Notes under the pieces: model-generated | What the model was told of the DNA's origin: nothing | Seen by the model: only the letters and a program-made list of their open reading frames with translations | The model's database searches: none | Assembly (NCBI RefSeq): GCF_036346295.1 | Contig: NZ_CP107821.1 | Coordinates: forward strand, 62,001-126,000 | Reading direction: 5' to 3' | DNA: 64,000 nt | Source: Streptomyces sp. NBC_00536 | GTDB taxonomy: Bacteria; Actinomycetota; Actinomycetes; Streptomycetales; Streptomycetaceae | Position numbers and translations under genes: made by a program | Shown: in pieces, positions 40,994 to 49,407 of the stretch | How the letters are laid out: each line of letters begins with the position of its first letter | How positions within the stretch are numbered: the stretch's first letter is position 1

Positions 40994-42082
40994 TCAGACC
41001 CTTGCGAGGCGGCGGAAGCCGAGCCGGTCAGCGAACCGGCGGCCCAGCAGCGCCCACCGCTTCGGCGACCGGGCCCCGGTACGGGTGACGGCAACGGGGC
41101 TCGGGCTGGGCAGGACGTGGCCAGGCTTCTCCCCGAGCTTCCGGGCGAGGCCCTCCGTGTCGACGGTACCGCCGACGGCGAAGAGGCCGGGTGAAGCGTC
41201 CGGGCCGGCTGCCCGCGCGTGGTCTGCCTCGGCCACCTTGTTCTTCAAGACGCCGCACAGCCGCTCGTGCTCGCTCGCGTGGGCCCCGGCCGCGTTGACC
41301 CGGGCACCGAGGGCCAGCCACCGGGCGAAGGTGCGGTAGGACACTCCGGCGCGGCTGGCCGCCTCCAGCCGGTTCGCACCGTCCGCGACCGCGCCAACGA
41401 GCTGCTCCACCCGGTCCTCGGTGAGGACGATGAACGTGCTCCCCGTACCGGCGGGGACCTTCGCGGCGGGGGCTTCCTCGGCAGGCTCCGGCTCGGCCTC
41501 CCCGCTGGCCGCCTCCACCCGGGCGTACAGGACCCCGCACAGCCGCTCGTACTCCGTAGTGGCGCCGCCGGACAGGTGGACGTTCCGGCCCCGCGTGAGC
41601 CACCGCTGAACACTGCGCCGATCCACCCCAGCCGCCGCGGCCGCCTTGTCGAGCCTGTTGGCCGCGCACGGTCCGGCCACGGCGTCTACGAGCGACTGCG
41701 TCAGGATCGCCGGGCGCCCGATCGGCTTGACGCCCTTGGGCACTCCCCGCTCCAGCTCCTCGCCGGACAGGATCGCGTTGATCCCCCGGCGCTTGCGGTC
41801 GGCGACGTCGAGCGCGACGGCCAGGTGCAGCGCGAGCTGGTCGACGGTCTGCTCCTGGCGCTGCGCCCCGGCCGGCCCGGTGGCTCGCCCGCCTTGCGCC
41901 AGCACCTGCTCGCGGGCCTTCCTCCCCTGAGCGATCCACGTCTGCAAGGTCCGCACCGCAACGCCGGCGTGCGCGGCCATCTCCTCGCGGGTCTTGCCCG
42001 ACTGCGCGGCGTGCGCGAGCTGGTTGATGATCCGGCGGTTGAGGAGGGTCGGGCGGCCGCGCTTCTTCGAGGTGTTCGTCAT
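40994..42082 (-). CDS. protein with three tandem HTH units (candidate small terminase or array-binding protein)
   Basis: 362 residues. Three related units: GRPTLLNRRIINQLAHAAQ with GVAVRTLQTWIAQG, GRPAILTQSLVDAVAG with GVDRRSVQRWLTRG, and VLTEDRVEQLVGAVADG with GVSYRTFARWLALG, each ending in a homeodomain-like recognition helix. Two YERLCGVL/HERLCGVL segments also repeat. The resemblance is to phage small terminase HTH domains. The repeated DNA sites just beyond its stop codon are a natural target. Autorepressor is the alternative. Confidence 0.6.
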   Translation of the reverse strand: MTNTSKKRGRPTLLNRRIINQLAHAAQSGKTREEMAAHAGVAVRTLQTWIAQGRKAREQVLAQGGRATGPAGAQRQEQTVDQLALHLAVALDVADRKRRGINAILSGEELERGVPKGVKPIGRPAILTQSLVDAVAGPCAANRLDKAAAAAGVDRRSVQRWLTRGRNVHLSGGATTEYERLCGVLYARVEAASGEAEPEPAEEAPAAKVPAGTGSTFIVLTEDRVEQLVGAVADGANRLEAASRAGVSYRTFARWLALGARVNAAGAHASEHERLCGVLKNKVAEADHARAAGPDASPGLFAVGGTVDTEGLARKLGEKPGHVLPSPSPVAVTRTGARSPKRWALLGRRFADRLGFRRLARV

Positions 42083-42222
42083 GGCGCGGAAGGTAGGCAC
42101 CCGTCGGGCTTTGTGTCCTGGGGTGCCGATCGGGGTCCCACCGCCAGATCACGACGGGGACGGTAACCGCCCCGCACCCCCATGGTGCCCGCCTCCGGGG
42201 CGCAGCGGAGCGCCCCCGCCGC

Positions 42223-42729
42223 ATGGAGCATCCCTTGCCCCGCACACACCTCGGCGCCGATCCGGGCTCCCCGAGACTGCACGTCGTACCTGTACGGCAG
42301 AAGGACGCCAAGGAGTTCGTCGCCGCCTGGCACCGCCACCACCGGCCGCCGCCCGGGGCCGTGTTCTGCCTGGGCGCAGCCGACGAGGAAGGTGTCCTAC
42401 GGGCGGTCGCCATGGTGGGCCGCCCCGTGGCCCGGCTCTTCGACAACGGCCAGACCCTGGAGGTCACCCGGACCGCCACCGACGGCACGGGCAACGCGAA
42501 CAGCCTGCTGTACGGGGCGGCGTGGCGGGCGGCGAAGGCCCTCGGCTACACCCGGCTCATCACCTACACGCAGAGCGGGGAGACCGGCGCGAGCCTGCGC
42601 GGCGCCGGGTGGCGCGTCCTCGCGCAGCGCTCCCCCCGGCGCGGCTGGAACAGCCCCAGCAGGCTCCGTACGTCCCGGGGCGTCGATCACATCGCGCGAA
42701 CCCTGTGGGAAGCCCCCACGACGCCGTAA
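42223..42729 (+). CDS. XF1762-family (GNAT-like) phage protein
   Basis: 168 residues. HHRPPPGAVFCLGAADEEGVLRAVAMVGRPVAR, LEVTRTATDGTGNANSLLYGAAWRAAKALGY and YTQSGETGASLRGAGW match the XF1762 family found in many phages, with an acetyltransferase-like fold. Its substrate is unknown; proteins of this group may modify bases or proteins. Divergent from the triple-HTH gene. Confidence 0.85.
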   Translation: MEHPLPRTHLGADPGSPRLHVVPVRQKDAKEFVAAWHRHHRPPPGAVFCLGAADEEGVLRAVAMVGRPVARLFDNGQTLEVTRTATDGTGNANSLLYGAAWRAAKALGYTRLITYTQSGETGASLRGAGWRVLAQRSPRRGWNSPSRLRTSRGVDHIARTLWEAPTTP

Positions 42730-42899
42730 CAGCGCCCCACGCGCCCCACCAGCCTCAACTTGACGACCGAGGACAACGGAGACCGACGTCACATCGGCAG
42801 CGCGCTTTGGGAGCAGAGCGGACAGCCCGTCCGCACCAAGGTGGAGGCGCCCGGCACTGGCGCCTTCCACATCCCTTCCGAACCGGAGGTCAACCCGCC

Positions 42900-43292
42900 A
42901 TGTTCGCAACCCTGTTCATCCTGCTGTACGTCGCACATCTGGTGTCCGACTACGTACTCCAGACCGATAGGCAATCGGAGCTCAAGGCCCTGAGGAGCGC
43001 AGCCGGCTGGCTGGCCAACCTCTCCCACGCGGGGACGCACGTGGCCGTGTCGGCGGTCGCCCTCGGCGCGGGCGTGATCCTGCTCGACGTTCCGCTCCAG
43101 GCGCCGGTGGCCGCCGGTGTGCTCGCCTGGGTGGGCATCTCCCACGGCTTCATTGACCGGCGCTGGCCCATCCAGTGGTGGATGGACAACACCGGCAGCG
43201 CAGACTTCGCGCAGCGCGGCGGCGCCGCCTTCGTGGACCAGACCGCCCACGTCACCGCCCTGCTGATCGCCGCCCTGGCGGCGGCTGCATGA
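42900..43292 (+). CDS. DUF3307-like membrane protein
   Basis: 130 residues. FILLYVAHLVSDYVLQTDRQSELKA followed by SHAGTHVAVS and SHGFIDRRWP fits DUF3307, a family of small multi-pass membrane proteins. Four hydrophobic segments are visible. Role in phage or plasmid life unknown. Its end overlaps the convergent gene at 43252 by about 40 bases. Confidence 0.75.
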   Translation: MFATLFILLYVAHLVSDYVLQTDRQSELKALRSAAGWLANLSHAGTHVAVSAVALGAGVILLDVPLQAPVAAGVLAWVGISHGFIDRRWPIQWWMDNTGSADFAQRGGAAFVDQTAHVTALLIAALAAAA

Positions 43293-43659
43293 CCCCCTGG
43301 CCGCGCAGGCGCCGGTACTCGGCAACGAGCTCGGCCGTCTCAGCCCCGAGGAATCCGTCGACCTCTTCGAGTGCCGCGTTCGGCAGCGGGTCGTCCTCGG
43401 CGCACCCGAGGACCGGCCGCCCCGCCAGGTGTCCACACAGCGCGTCGAGCCGGTCCAGGAGAGCCGCGTCCCGGGCCTGCCCCTCGCTCAGGGACCGCCA
43501 CCACTCGAACCGCCCCTGGACATCGTTGGGACGCGGGGGAAGAGCGCGGCGCAGCGCGTCGGCGCGGTCGGCGAGGGCGTTCCACACGGGCAAGCGCAGC
43601 TCGGCGGCGAGGCCGGCTGTCGGACCGGCCGCGCGGACCGTTGCAGTGTCCAGAGCCAT
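43252..43659 (-). CDS. hypothetical helical protein
   Basis: 135 residues, helical and rich in Ala/Arg/Leu with PPRPNDVQGRFEWWRSLSEGQARDAALLDRLDALCGHL in the centre. It overlaps the convergent DUF3307 gene at its 3' end, which is unusual but allowed. Start ATG 43659 is the first in the well-composed part of the frame. Confidence 0.5.
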   Translation of the reverse strand: MALDTATVRAAGPTAGLAAELRLPVWNALADRADALRRALPPRPNDVQGRFEWWRSLSEGQARDAALLDRLDALCGHLAGRPVLGCAEDDPLPNAALEEVDGFLGAETAELVAEYRRLRGQGVMQPPPGRRSAGR

Positions 43660-43747
43660 GCCGCAACTGTGGCACCGGGCTCTGACAACGCAGGAGCGCC
43701 CCGGGCGGCCAGGTAGGCCGTCCGGGGCGCCGGGTCGCTCGGATGGG

Positions 43748-44125
43748 TCAGCGGCTCTTCGGGGCCGGAGCGGGGGGCCGGGGCGCAGCCGGGGCGGGGG
43801 GCGCCTTCGGCGGGGAGAGTTCCTTCCGGGGCGGCGCCTTCGGCCCCGTCGGCTGCTTCCCGCCGCCGGATCCCTGGACCCCGCTGTTCTTCTGCCCGGC
43901 CGGGGCCGTCTCGGTGGCGCCCCCACGGGGCACCGTCAGGCCGTGGAGGACGCACGGCCGGGGTCCGGCCGCCACGATGTCCAGGCCGCTGGTGCGGGAC
44001 GCCCGGCAGGCCGGGAGGTCATCGTCATCGGCGAGGAGAACCACCACCAGGAGCACGATGAACACCACCAGTGTGGCGGCTATACCGGCCGCCAGACGGC
44101 CGGGCACGGGACGGGAGGTGTACAC
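43748..44125 (-). CDS. single-pass membrane protein with Pro-rich tail
   Basis: 125 residues from GTG 44125. One long hydrophobic helix (LAAGIAATLVVFIVLLVVVLLA) with acidic DDDD after it, two cysteines, then a 60-residue Pro/Lys/Ala tail. The order suggests N-in with an exported tail. Could be a wall-spanning or lysis helper; unproven. Confidence 0.65.
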   Translation of the reverse strand: MYTSRPVPGRLAAGIAATLVVFIVLLVVVLLADDDDLPACRASRTSGLDIVAAGPRPCVLHGLTVPRGGATETAPAGQKNSGVQGSGGGKQPTGPKAPPRKELSPPKAPPAPAAPRPPAPAPKSR

Positions 44126-44171
44126 GGGGGCCTTTCACGGGGCGGGCGAGAACGGGCGGGGAGAGGCGCGC

Positions 44172-44588
44172 CTACATGAGCGGCTGCGCATCGGGGTCAT
44201 CGCTGTACCGGCTGTCCCCGGGGTAGAACCCCCACTTGTCCGGGATGAGGATCTGCCACATCGGGACGTCGGCCCCCCCGAGCACACGGGCGTAGGGGCA
44301 GTCCGAGGTGTCCTCGGCCCGGCGCAGGCGGACGAGGTAGCCGCCTTGCAGCACCTCATCCAGCTCCAGGCCCTCAGCCGGGTCGAGTGCATCGTTGACG
44401 AGCTGCTTGGCGGCGCCGTTGATGACGGCCTGCGCCAGTCGGCCCGGCAGCCCGGTGACGGAGAGCTCGTACGCGCGGCCGGGGCGCAGGGCCAGGCCCG
44501 CGCTGTACGCGAAGGGCGGCTTCGGCCCGGTGGCGTCGAAGACGTGGTGGACGGTGTGCTGCGGGGTGATGGCGCTGGTCACGCTCAC
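44172..44588 (-). CDS. DUF4262-like protein
   Basis: 138 residues. PPFAYSAGLALRPGRAYELSVTGLPGRLAQAVING matches the YTvGL...PEL...GL pattern of DUF4262, whose function is unknown. First gene after the late-promoter-like element at 44704, leader about 110 bases. Confidence 0.75.
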   Translation of the reverse strand: MSVTSAITPQHTVHHVFDATGPKPPFAYSAGLALRPGRAYELSVTGLPGRLAQAVINGAAKQLVNDALDPAEGLELDEVLQGGYLVRLRRAEDTSDCPYARVLGGADVPMWQILIPDKWGFYPGDSRYSDDPDAQPLM

Positions 44589-44703
44589 GGTGAGGGTCCT
44601 TCTCGGGATGGGGGAGCGGTCAGGGGGTAAGACAGCCGGCCCGCTGGCTTACCGTCCACGACTGCGCGGCGCCATGACGCGCGCTTGGGGGTGTTGCCGC
44701 GTA

Positions 44704-44730
44704 GACGGAGTGGCGGGCCGATGCGTTACA
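44704..44730 (-). promoter_or_regulatory. late-promoter-like element 4 (GTAAC-N17-CGTC)
   Basis: Minus strand TGTAACGC then ACTCCGTCTACG, with 17 bases between AAC and CGTC. Faces the gene at 44588. Confidence 0.65.
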
Positions 44731-44764
44731 CCCCGCCGCGCGCTGCGGCGGGGTGCGGCCCGGA

Positions 44765-45601
44765 TCAGGTCCGGGAGTACCGGCTGGACTGCTCGAACTC
44801 GCCCGTGGCCAGGTCAACGATGAGGTGGTCGCCCTGGTTGGGTGGATTGGCTCGGGCGTAGTCGGCGAGCAGGTCTTCGTACCGACTCACCTTCTCCTCC
44901 CACTCGGCGTAGAACGGGTCGTCGTCGCTCACCCCCTCCGGCGGGCCGACTTCGGTCTCCGACACGTGTCCGTTGGCGTGGTGCAGGTAGACCTCTTCGT
45001 TCGCCCAGAACACGCCGTCCTCGTAGGGGGAGTCGGTGACGAACTCGACCTTGACCACGGGCGCGTCCTGCGGCTCCTTCGGCACGTCGCGCAGGTCCGG
45101 GCCGGTGGCGCCGGGGGCGGGCAGGAACAGCCACCGCAGGATCTCCATCAGCTCCACCGCACCGAGCCGTTCACCCTCGCCCATCAGCAGGTTCCCGACG
45201 GTGTACAGCTCGTCCATGCTCCAGTGGCCGACCAGCGCGCGGAGGGTGTCGGAGTCCGTGAGGGCGGCGGCGTCCAGCCTCGGGGCGGAGGTCTCAACCC
45301 GGGCGGGCTCGCTGGACGGCGGCCGGTTGTGGCAGTAGTGGCACTCGTCGCTGTCGACTTCCTCGCCCCGGTTGTCGTCCATGATCGCCATCTGGCACGT
45401 GACGCAGCGCTGGAGGCCGCCGCACGTGCCGCAGTTCTGGTTCCCGTCGCAGTCCGGGCAGTCCGAGCAGGGCCAGCAGCCCCTCTTCCCGTCGCAGTCG
45501 CAGGGTGCAGCGGTGGCCGGGGAGGGGTTCGGGCCGGCTGCGGGCCCGGCGACGTGGGGGAGACGGGTGACGCCGACTTCGATGGTGCTGGTGTGGTTCA
45601 C
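44765..45601 (-). CDS. cysteine-rich zinc-finger protein of the left accessory arm
   Basis: 278 residues from GTG 45601. Between about 33 and 92 there are a dozen cysteines (CDCDG, CWPCSDCPDC, CGTCGG, CVTCQ, CHYC), like a DnaJ or rubredoxin-type zinc array. The rest is acidic alpha/beta with VVKVEFVTDSPYEDGVFWANEEVYLHH. Last gene of the left arm. No enzyme motif. Confidence 0.65.
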   Translation of the reverse strand: MNHTSTIEVGVTRLPHVAGPAAGPNPSPATAAPCDCDGKRGCWPCSDCPDCDGNQNCGTCGGLQRCVTCQMAIMDDNRGEEVDSDECHYCHNRPPSSEPARVETSAPRLDAAALTDSDTLRALVGHWSMDELYTVGNLLMGEGERLGAVELMEILRWLFLPAPGATGPDLRDVPKEPQDAPVVKVEFVTDSPYEDGVFWANEEVYLHHANGHVSETEVGPPEGVSDDDPFYAEWEEKVSRYEDLLADYARANPPNQGDHLIVDLATGEFEQSSRYSRT

Positions 45602-45662
45602 GGGGTTCCTCTCGGGGGTGGGCGGGGGCCGCGCGACGTGCACGGCCCCGGGGCGGGGATGG

Positions 45663-46004
45663 TCAGTTCACGAACCGGTTGACGATGAGCAGCGCGAGCC
45701 GCTTACCGACCTTGCGGAGGTCGTCCTTGTCGCCGGGCGCGCCGTCGGGGAGCTCCACGAGGTGCCTGGTCGCGAAGGGGTCGTCCTTGCGGTAGATCAC
45801 GAGGTCCTCCTCGTCATCCAGGGCCAGGCGCAGCGTGGGCACGTTCGGGCCCCAGATCAGGCCGGATCCGCCGAGGTACCCGTAGTCCCCTCCCCATCCG
45901 GCGCCCAGTACCTCGACGGCGGCGAGGGCGTAGTCACCGATCACGTACCGTCCCTCGGAACCGGGGGCAGGGGTCGACGGATCGGGCAGGGTGCGCGTGC
46001 TCAT
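45663..46004 (-). CDS. small hypothetical, left accessory arm
   Basis: 113 residues. YVIGDYALAAVEVLGAGWGGDYGYLGGSGLIWG and TLRLALDDEEDLVIYRKDD suggest a small beta domain. Spaced from neighbours by about 60-70 GC-rich bases. Function unknown. Confidence 0.6.
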   Translation of the reverse strand: MSTRTLPDPSTPAPGSEGRYVIGDYALAAVEVLGAGWGGDYGYLGGSGLIWGPNVPTLRLALDDEEDLVIYRKDDPFATRHLVELPDGAPGDKDDLRKVGKRLALLIVNRFVN

Positions 46005-46074
46005 GTGGAGTCCTTCTCTCGGAGGCCGCCCGGCGCGGCGGCCGGGCGGCGGGGGTCGAACGTGGTGGGTGCGG

Positions 46075-46365
46075 CTAGCTCTTGCGGATGCGGCGGCTGG
46101 GCGTCGTGGTCTCGTCGATGAGCGCGCCGCCTACGGTCTTGCCGTCGTTGTCCTCCTCGTGGACGTACTCCTCGTAGGCGGCCTGAATGGCTTCGAGGTG
46201 GGTGGTGGGGTAGGCGTCGGCCCACGCCATGCCGTCCTCGTCGTCCTGGCCGTCGACCAGCGCCTGCATGGCGGCGGCATCAGCGGCGGCGTCTTCGAAC
46301 AGGTGCGACTCCTCGATCACGAGGTTCCCGCCGTGGTCCCAGCGGCCGAGCAACAGCGTTTCCAT
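46075..46365 (-). CDS. small acidic hypothetical, left accessory arm
   Basis: 96 residues from ATG 46365. Very acidic (FEDAAADAAAMQALVDGQDDEDG), resembling DNA-mimic or adaptor proteins in charge only. Ends with a basic RRIRKS. No family. Confidence 0.55.
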   Translation of the reverse strand: METLLLGRWDHGGNLVIEESHLFEDAAADAAAMQALVDGQDDEDGMAWADAYPTTHLEAIQAAYEEYVHEEDNDGKTVGGALIDETTTPSRRIRKS

Positions 46366-46417
46366 GTGGTGTTCTCCAGGTGCGGGGCCCGGCGTGTACC
46401 GGGCTTGGGTGGCGGGG

Positions 46418-47113
46418 TCAGGCGTCGATCGGCTGACGGGCGTCGGTGAGAGCGGCGAGCAGGGGCGCGACGAACGTGCGGGCAAGCGGCATGTCCGCGT
46501 CGCGCCACGTGGGCGTGGACTGGATGACCTGCCAGTGGGCTTCGGTCATCGCGAGCGCGGGAGCGTCCTCGCAGTCCGGCACCGTGCCGGGGACGTGGGC
46601 GCCGTTGATGTCGACGTGGGCGCCGTCGGGCCGCGTCACCACGACGTGGCCGATCCGGCACGGGCACTCGTCGTCGCTCTCGTCGTCGGCGCACAGGGAG
46701 TCAATGCCGTAGCAGTCGGACGTGAGCAGCGCGGTGGTGGGCCAGCCGGTGACCTCGTTCAGCGCGAGCGCCAGGGCGTGGCACTGGCCCCGGGTGAACG
46801 CTTCCCGAGCGGCGTCATCCAGCCGGCCCGGGGTCACCTCGAACGTGCGATGCCACTGGCCGAGCACGGTGACCGGCTGGTCGGTGGGCAGGCCGAACGC
46901 TCCGGTGAGTTCGGCCATCACCGCGTCGAGCTGTTCGTCGGCTTCCAGGGCGTAGGTGAAGCGGTCTTCGTCGTAGGCAGGCAAGGCGTACTCCGGTACG
47001 TCCCCGTCCTCGTCGGCGTGCTTGTTCAGGGCCACGCGGTGGCGGGCGTCCAGCGCGCGGTACGCGGCGATGGCGCTGTGCACGACGGCGACGGGGGTCA
47101 GGTTGCTGGTCAT
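46418..47113 (-). CDS. papain-like fold candidate, left accessory arm
   Basis: 231 residues. TRGQCHALALALNEVTGW puts a cysteine at the N-cap of a helix, followed later by IGHVVVTRPDGAHVDINGAH with a histidine and aspartate. This Cys-His-Asp order is the pattern of papain-like peptidases and amidases that I have seen in phage and toxin proteins. The catalytic role is inferred; no family name can be given. A second cysteine cluster (CADDESDDECPC) lies between. Confidence 0.55.
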   Translation of the reverse strand: MTSNLTPVAVVHSAIAAYRALDARHRVALNKHADEDGDVPEYALPAYDEDRFTYALEADEQLDAVMAELTGAFGLPTDQPVTVLGQWHRTFEVTPGRLDDAAREAFTRGQCHALALALNEVTGWPTTALLTSDCYGIDSLCADDESDDECPCRIGHVVVTRPDGAHVDINGAHVPGTVPDCEDAPALAMTEAHWQVIQSTPTWRDADMPLARTFVAPLLAALTDARQPIDA

Positions 47114-47186
47114 GGGGGTGGTGGCTATCCGGGCCCGGGGTCTTGCGTCCGGGGCGCTGTTGGCCCCGGGCCCGGCGGGGAGAGGG

Positions 47187-47630
47187 TCAGCCGCCGTCGG
47201 CCGCGAGGCGGTCGGCGAGCTTCCCGGCGGACTCCGCGTACCGGGTGAGGGCGCAGCGCGGGGACCCGTACTTCCAGAAGTCCTTGACGGCCTGGCGGGC
47301 TTCGAGCTCGGCGGCCCACGCCTCCGACGCCTCGTCGGGGAGCGCGGCGATCAGGATGGCGTTGATCTCGGCGAGCAGCGTGTTCAGACGCCGCAGCACG
47401 GCATGTGCGACGGTCCCGAGGAACCGGCCGTGCTGTCCGGTCTGCCGGAAGAACTCGGCGCTGGCCGCCTCGCTGAACACGGAGGTCGGGCCGCCGTCGG
47501 CGTTGGTCAGGTCGGCGAGCACGTCCGAGGGGGCGGCCAGGAGCTCGGCGGCCATGGTGTTGATGACGGGGTGGTCGGCGAGGTCGCGGATGGACTGGTC
47601 GAACGAGGGGGCGTAGGTGGTGGTGGCCAT
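47187..47630 (-). CDS. hypothetical helical protein, left accessory arm
   Basis: 147 residues, almost fully helical (VINTMAAELLAAPSDVLADL, AVLRRLNTLLAEINAILIAALPDEASEAWAAELE). Acidic N-terminus and no motif. Independent ribosome site (GGAGATC region) upstream. Confidence 0.6.
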   Translation of the reverse strand: MATTTYAPSFDQSIRDLADHPVINTMAAELLAAPSDVLADLTNADGGPTSVFSEAASAEFFRQTGQHGRFLGTVAHAVLRRLNTLLAEINAILIAALPDEASEAWAAELEARQAVKDFWKYGSPRCALTRYAESAGKLADRLAADGG

Positions 47631-47750
47631 CGGGGATCTCCGATTCGGGCAGGGCGCAGCACGGCGCGGGCGCGCGGCGCCGGAAGTGGGGTGGGGAGGA
47701 TGGGGGGCGGGAGCGGCTACGGTCGCGCGCTCCCGCCCGGGGGAAGGCCG

Positions 47751-48584
47751 TCAGGCGAGGGGGTGCTGACCGTTCGCGATGGCGTGCAGGTCGGCGGGGG
47801 TCAGGCCCAGCGGCGGGTTGGCGACGGCGGCCACGGCGTACTCGTACGCGGCGCGCTCCTGCTCCGGCGTCGGCTCGTACGTGGCCCGCATGTTCTCGAT
47901 GTGCGGTGCGTCGTCCTCCAGGAACGCCCACCAGCCCGAGAACGGCCCGTCCTGCTCCCAGCGGGCCCGAGCCTGCACGAGGGCGTCTCCGGCGCTCACC
48001 GCGCGGATGCCGTACCGCTTGAGACCGCGAGCGTCGAGCCGCCCGTCCACGACGTTCCAGTCCTGGCCCGCACGCAGCTGCGCGGTGCGCACGATGGAGT
48101 GCACGGGCAAGTCAGCCCACCTCTCGCCGCTGAGCGGGGACTCGGCGTACCAGAGCACCTGCCACGACGCCGGCTGTTTGGCCAGCGTGACCGGCGCGAC
48201 GCGGGTCGACGCGGCGGCGAGGATGTCGCGCGCCTCGGTGACCAGCTCGTCCCACCGGGCCACGTCCACGGGTCCGGCGGCGGCGAGGCGGTTGATGTGT
48301 GTCCACGCCGTCGTGAAGCCCTCGGCGGTCGCCCACTCCTCCGGGTTGTCGTCGGCGTCCCAGGCGAGCCGCTGGCCAGGCTCCTGGCCGATCTGGCCCC
48401 AGACCTCGGCGGCCGTGAAGTGCGAGCCGCCCTCCCGGACGGTGTCCCGGGCGTTGTCCTGGAGTCCCCGGGTGAGCTGTTCGGCGGCCGGGTGGAGCGC
48501 GGCGAAGAGCTCGGCGGCGTCCTCGTACCGGCGCTCGGTGTCCGCCGGAGCGGCCGGGCGGGTCTCGTTCAGGTTGTCGGACAC
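47751..48584 (-). CDS. hypothetical protein behind box and RNA leader copy c1
   Basis: 277 residues from GTG 48584. Mixed helical protein with YEDAAELFAALHPAAEQLTRG near the start and YEPTPEQERAAYEYAVAAVANPPLGLTPADLHAIANG at the end. First gene after the box/leader at 48606-48670, so probably a first gene of a transcript running left. No family. Confidence 0.65.
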   Translation of the reverse strand: MSDNLNETRPAAPADTERRYEDAAELFAALHPAAEQLTRGLQDNARDTVREGGSHFTAAEVWGQIGQEPGQRLAWDADDNPEEWATAEGFTTAWTHINRLAAAGPVDVARWDELVTEARDILAAASTRVAPVTLAKQPASWQVLWYAESPLSGERWADLPVHSIVRTAQLRAGQDWNVVDGRLDARGLKRYGIRAVSAGDALVQARARWEQDGPFSGWWAFLEDDAPHIENMRATYEPTPEQERAAYEYAVAAVANPPLGLTPADLHAIANGQHPLA

Positions 48585-48605
48585 AGGTGTCCCCTTTGGT
48601 TGTGT

Positions 48606-48670
48606 TTCGGAGCGTTGCGCTGGTGCGGCTTGCTCGTGCCGTCCAACAAGGAAAACTGTACACCACGTCC
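48606..48670 (-). promoter_or_regulatory. promoter box and leader RNA motif, copy c1
   Basis: On the minus strand GGACGTGGTGTACAGT (48670-48655) is followed by hairpin CGGC, loop ACGAGCAA, GCCG (48641-48626) and CGCTCCGAA (48614-48606), then AAAGGGG and the GTG at 48584. TTGAGC lies 16 bases before TACAGT and could be the -35. Confidence 0.7.
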
Positions 48671-48678
48671 GTGATTGC

Positions 48679-49380
48679 TCAACAGGGGGCTACGGCCACG
48701 GCTTTCCGTACGTGCTCGGCCGCCGCACCGCGCGCCCCCAGCCGCGACGCAGCCATCACGCGCCATCCACACGAACACACCGCCTCGGACGCCCCGTCGA
48801 ACGAGCGCCCCGCCCACAGAGACGACCACGCCCACCCCGACGGCTCCGACGTACGGGTCATGTGCCGTGCCTCGGGAGCGCACAGCAGCCGCAGACCCGC
48901 GTCCGCGACGGCCGCCACCCGGGCCGAGTCCCACCCCGACCCCTCCAGCCGTACGGCCAGGACCACGCAGCCGGCCCGCTGCACCTCCACCCGCCCGTCC
49001 GGCCACACCCGCGCGGACGCACCCGGCACGCTCCAGCTCACCGACCCGTCCGAGTGCCGGGGCACCCCATTTGCGTGTGTGCGCGTCATCTCGGCCAGCA
49101 GCCGCACCGACGCGGGCGCAGCCTCCGGGTTCCGGTGGTCGGCGGCGGCCGGGGCGTGCTCGGCGACGGCGGCCAGCCACGCCCCCGCGTACGGGTAGGC
49201 GTCCGGGCGCAGCGTGGCCAGGGCCACCCGCGACTCGCCATCGACGGACGGCTCTTCGACGTGCACGGCGGCACGAATGAACTCCCGTCCGTCACGCCCG
49301 TACTTCCGGAAGCGAATTCGGCCGTGGCCGGTGGGGAACTCGGTGGTCTCGCCGGGGGCGAGCAGGATCAGGCCGGGCAT
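48679..49380 (-). CDS. hypothetical protein, left accessory arm
   Basis: 233 residues. LILLAPGETTEFPTGHGRIRFRKYGRDGREFIRAAVHVEEP is a beta-rich start; the end has EAVCSCGWRVMAAS, a single CxC-like site. It stops just before the c1 box. No family known. Confidence 0.6.
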   Translation of the reverse strand: MPGLILLAPGETTEFPTGHGRIRFRKYGRDGREFIRAAVHVEEPSVDGESRVALATLRPDAYPYAGAWLAAVAEHAPAAADHRNPEAAPASVRLLAEMTRTHANGVPRHSDGSVSWSVPGASARVWPDGRVEVQRAGCVVLAVRLEGSGWDSARVAAVADAGLRLLCAPEARHMTRTSEPSGWAWSSLWAGRSFDGASEAVCSCGWRVMAASRLGARGAAAEHVRKAVAVAPC

Positions 49381-49407
49381 CGGGAACGTCCTCCAGGGCG
49401 GGGCGGG

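Noticed and set aside
48112..48666. Open frames starting MVYSFPCW at several positions (48666, 53468, 62517)
   Set aside because: These begin inside the conserved box and leader RNA, so their identical first residues reflect the repeated DNA, not a protein family.
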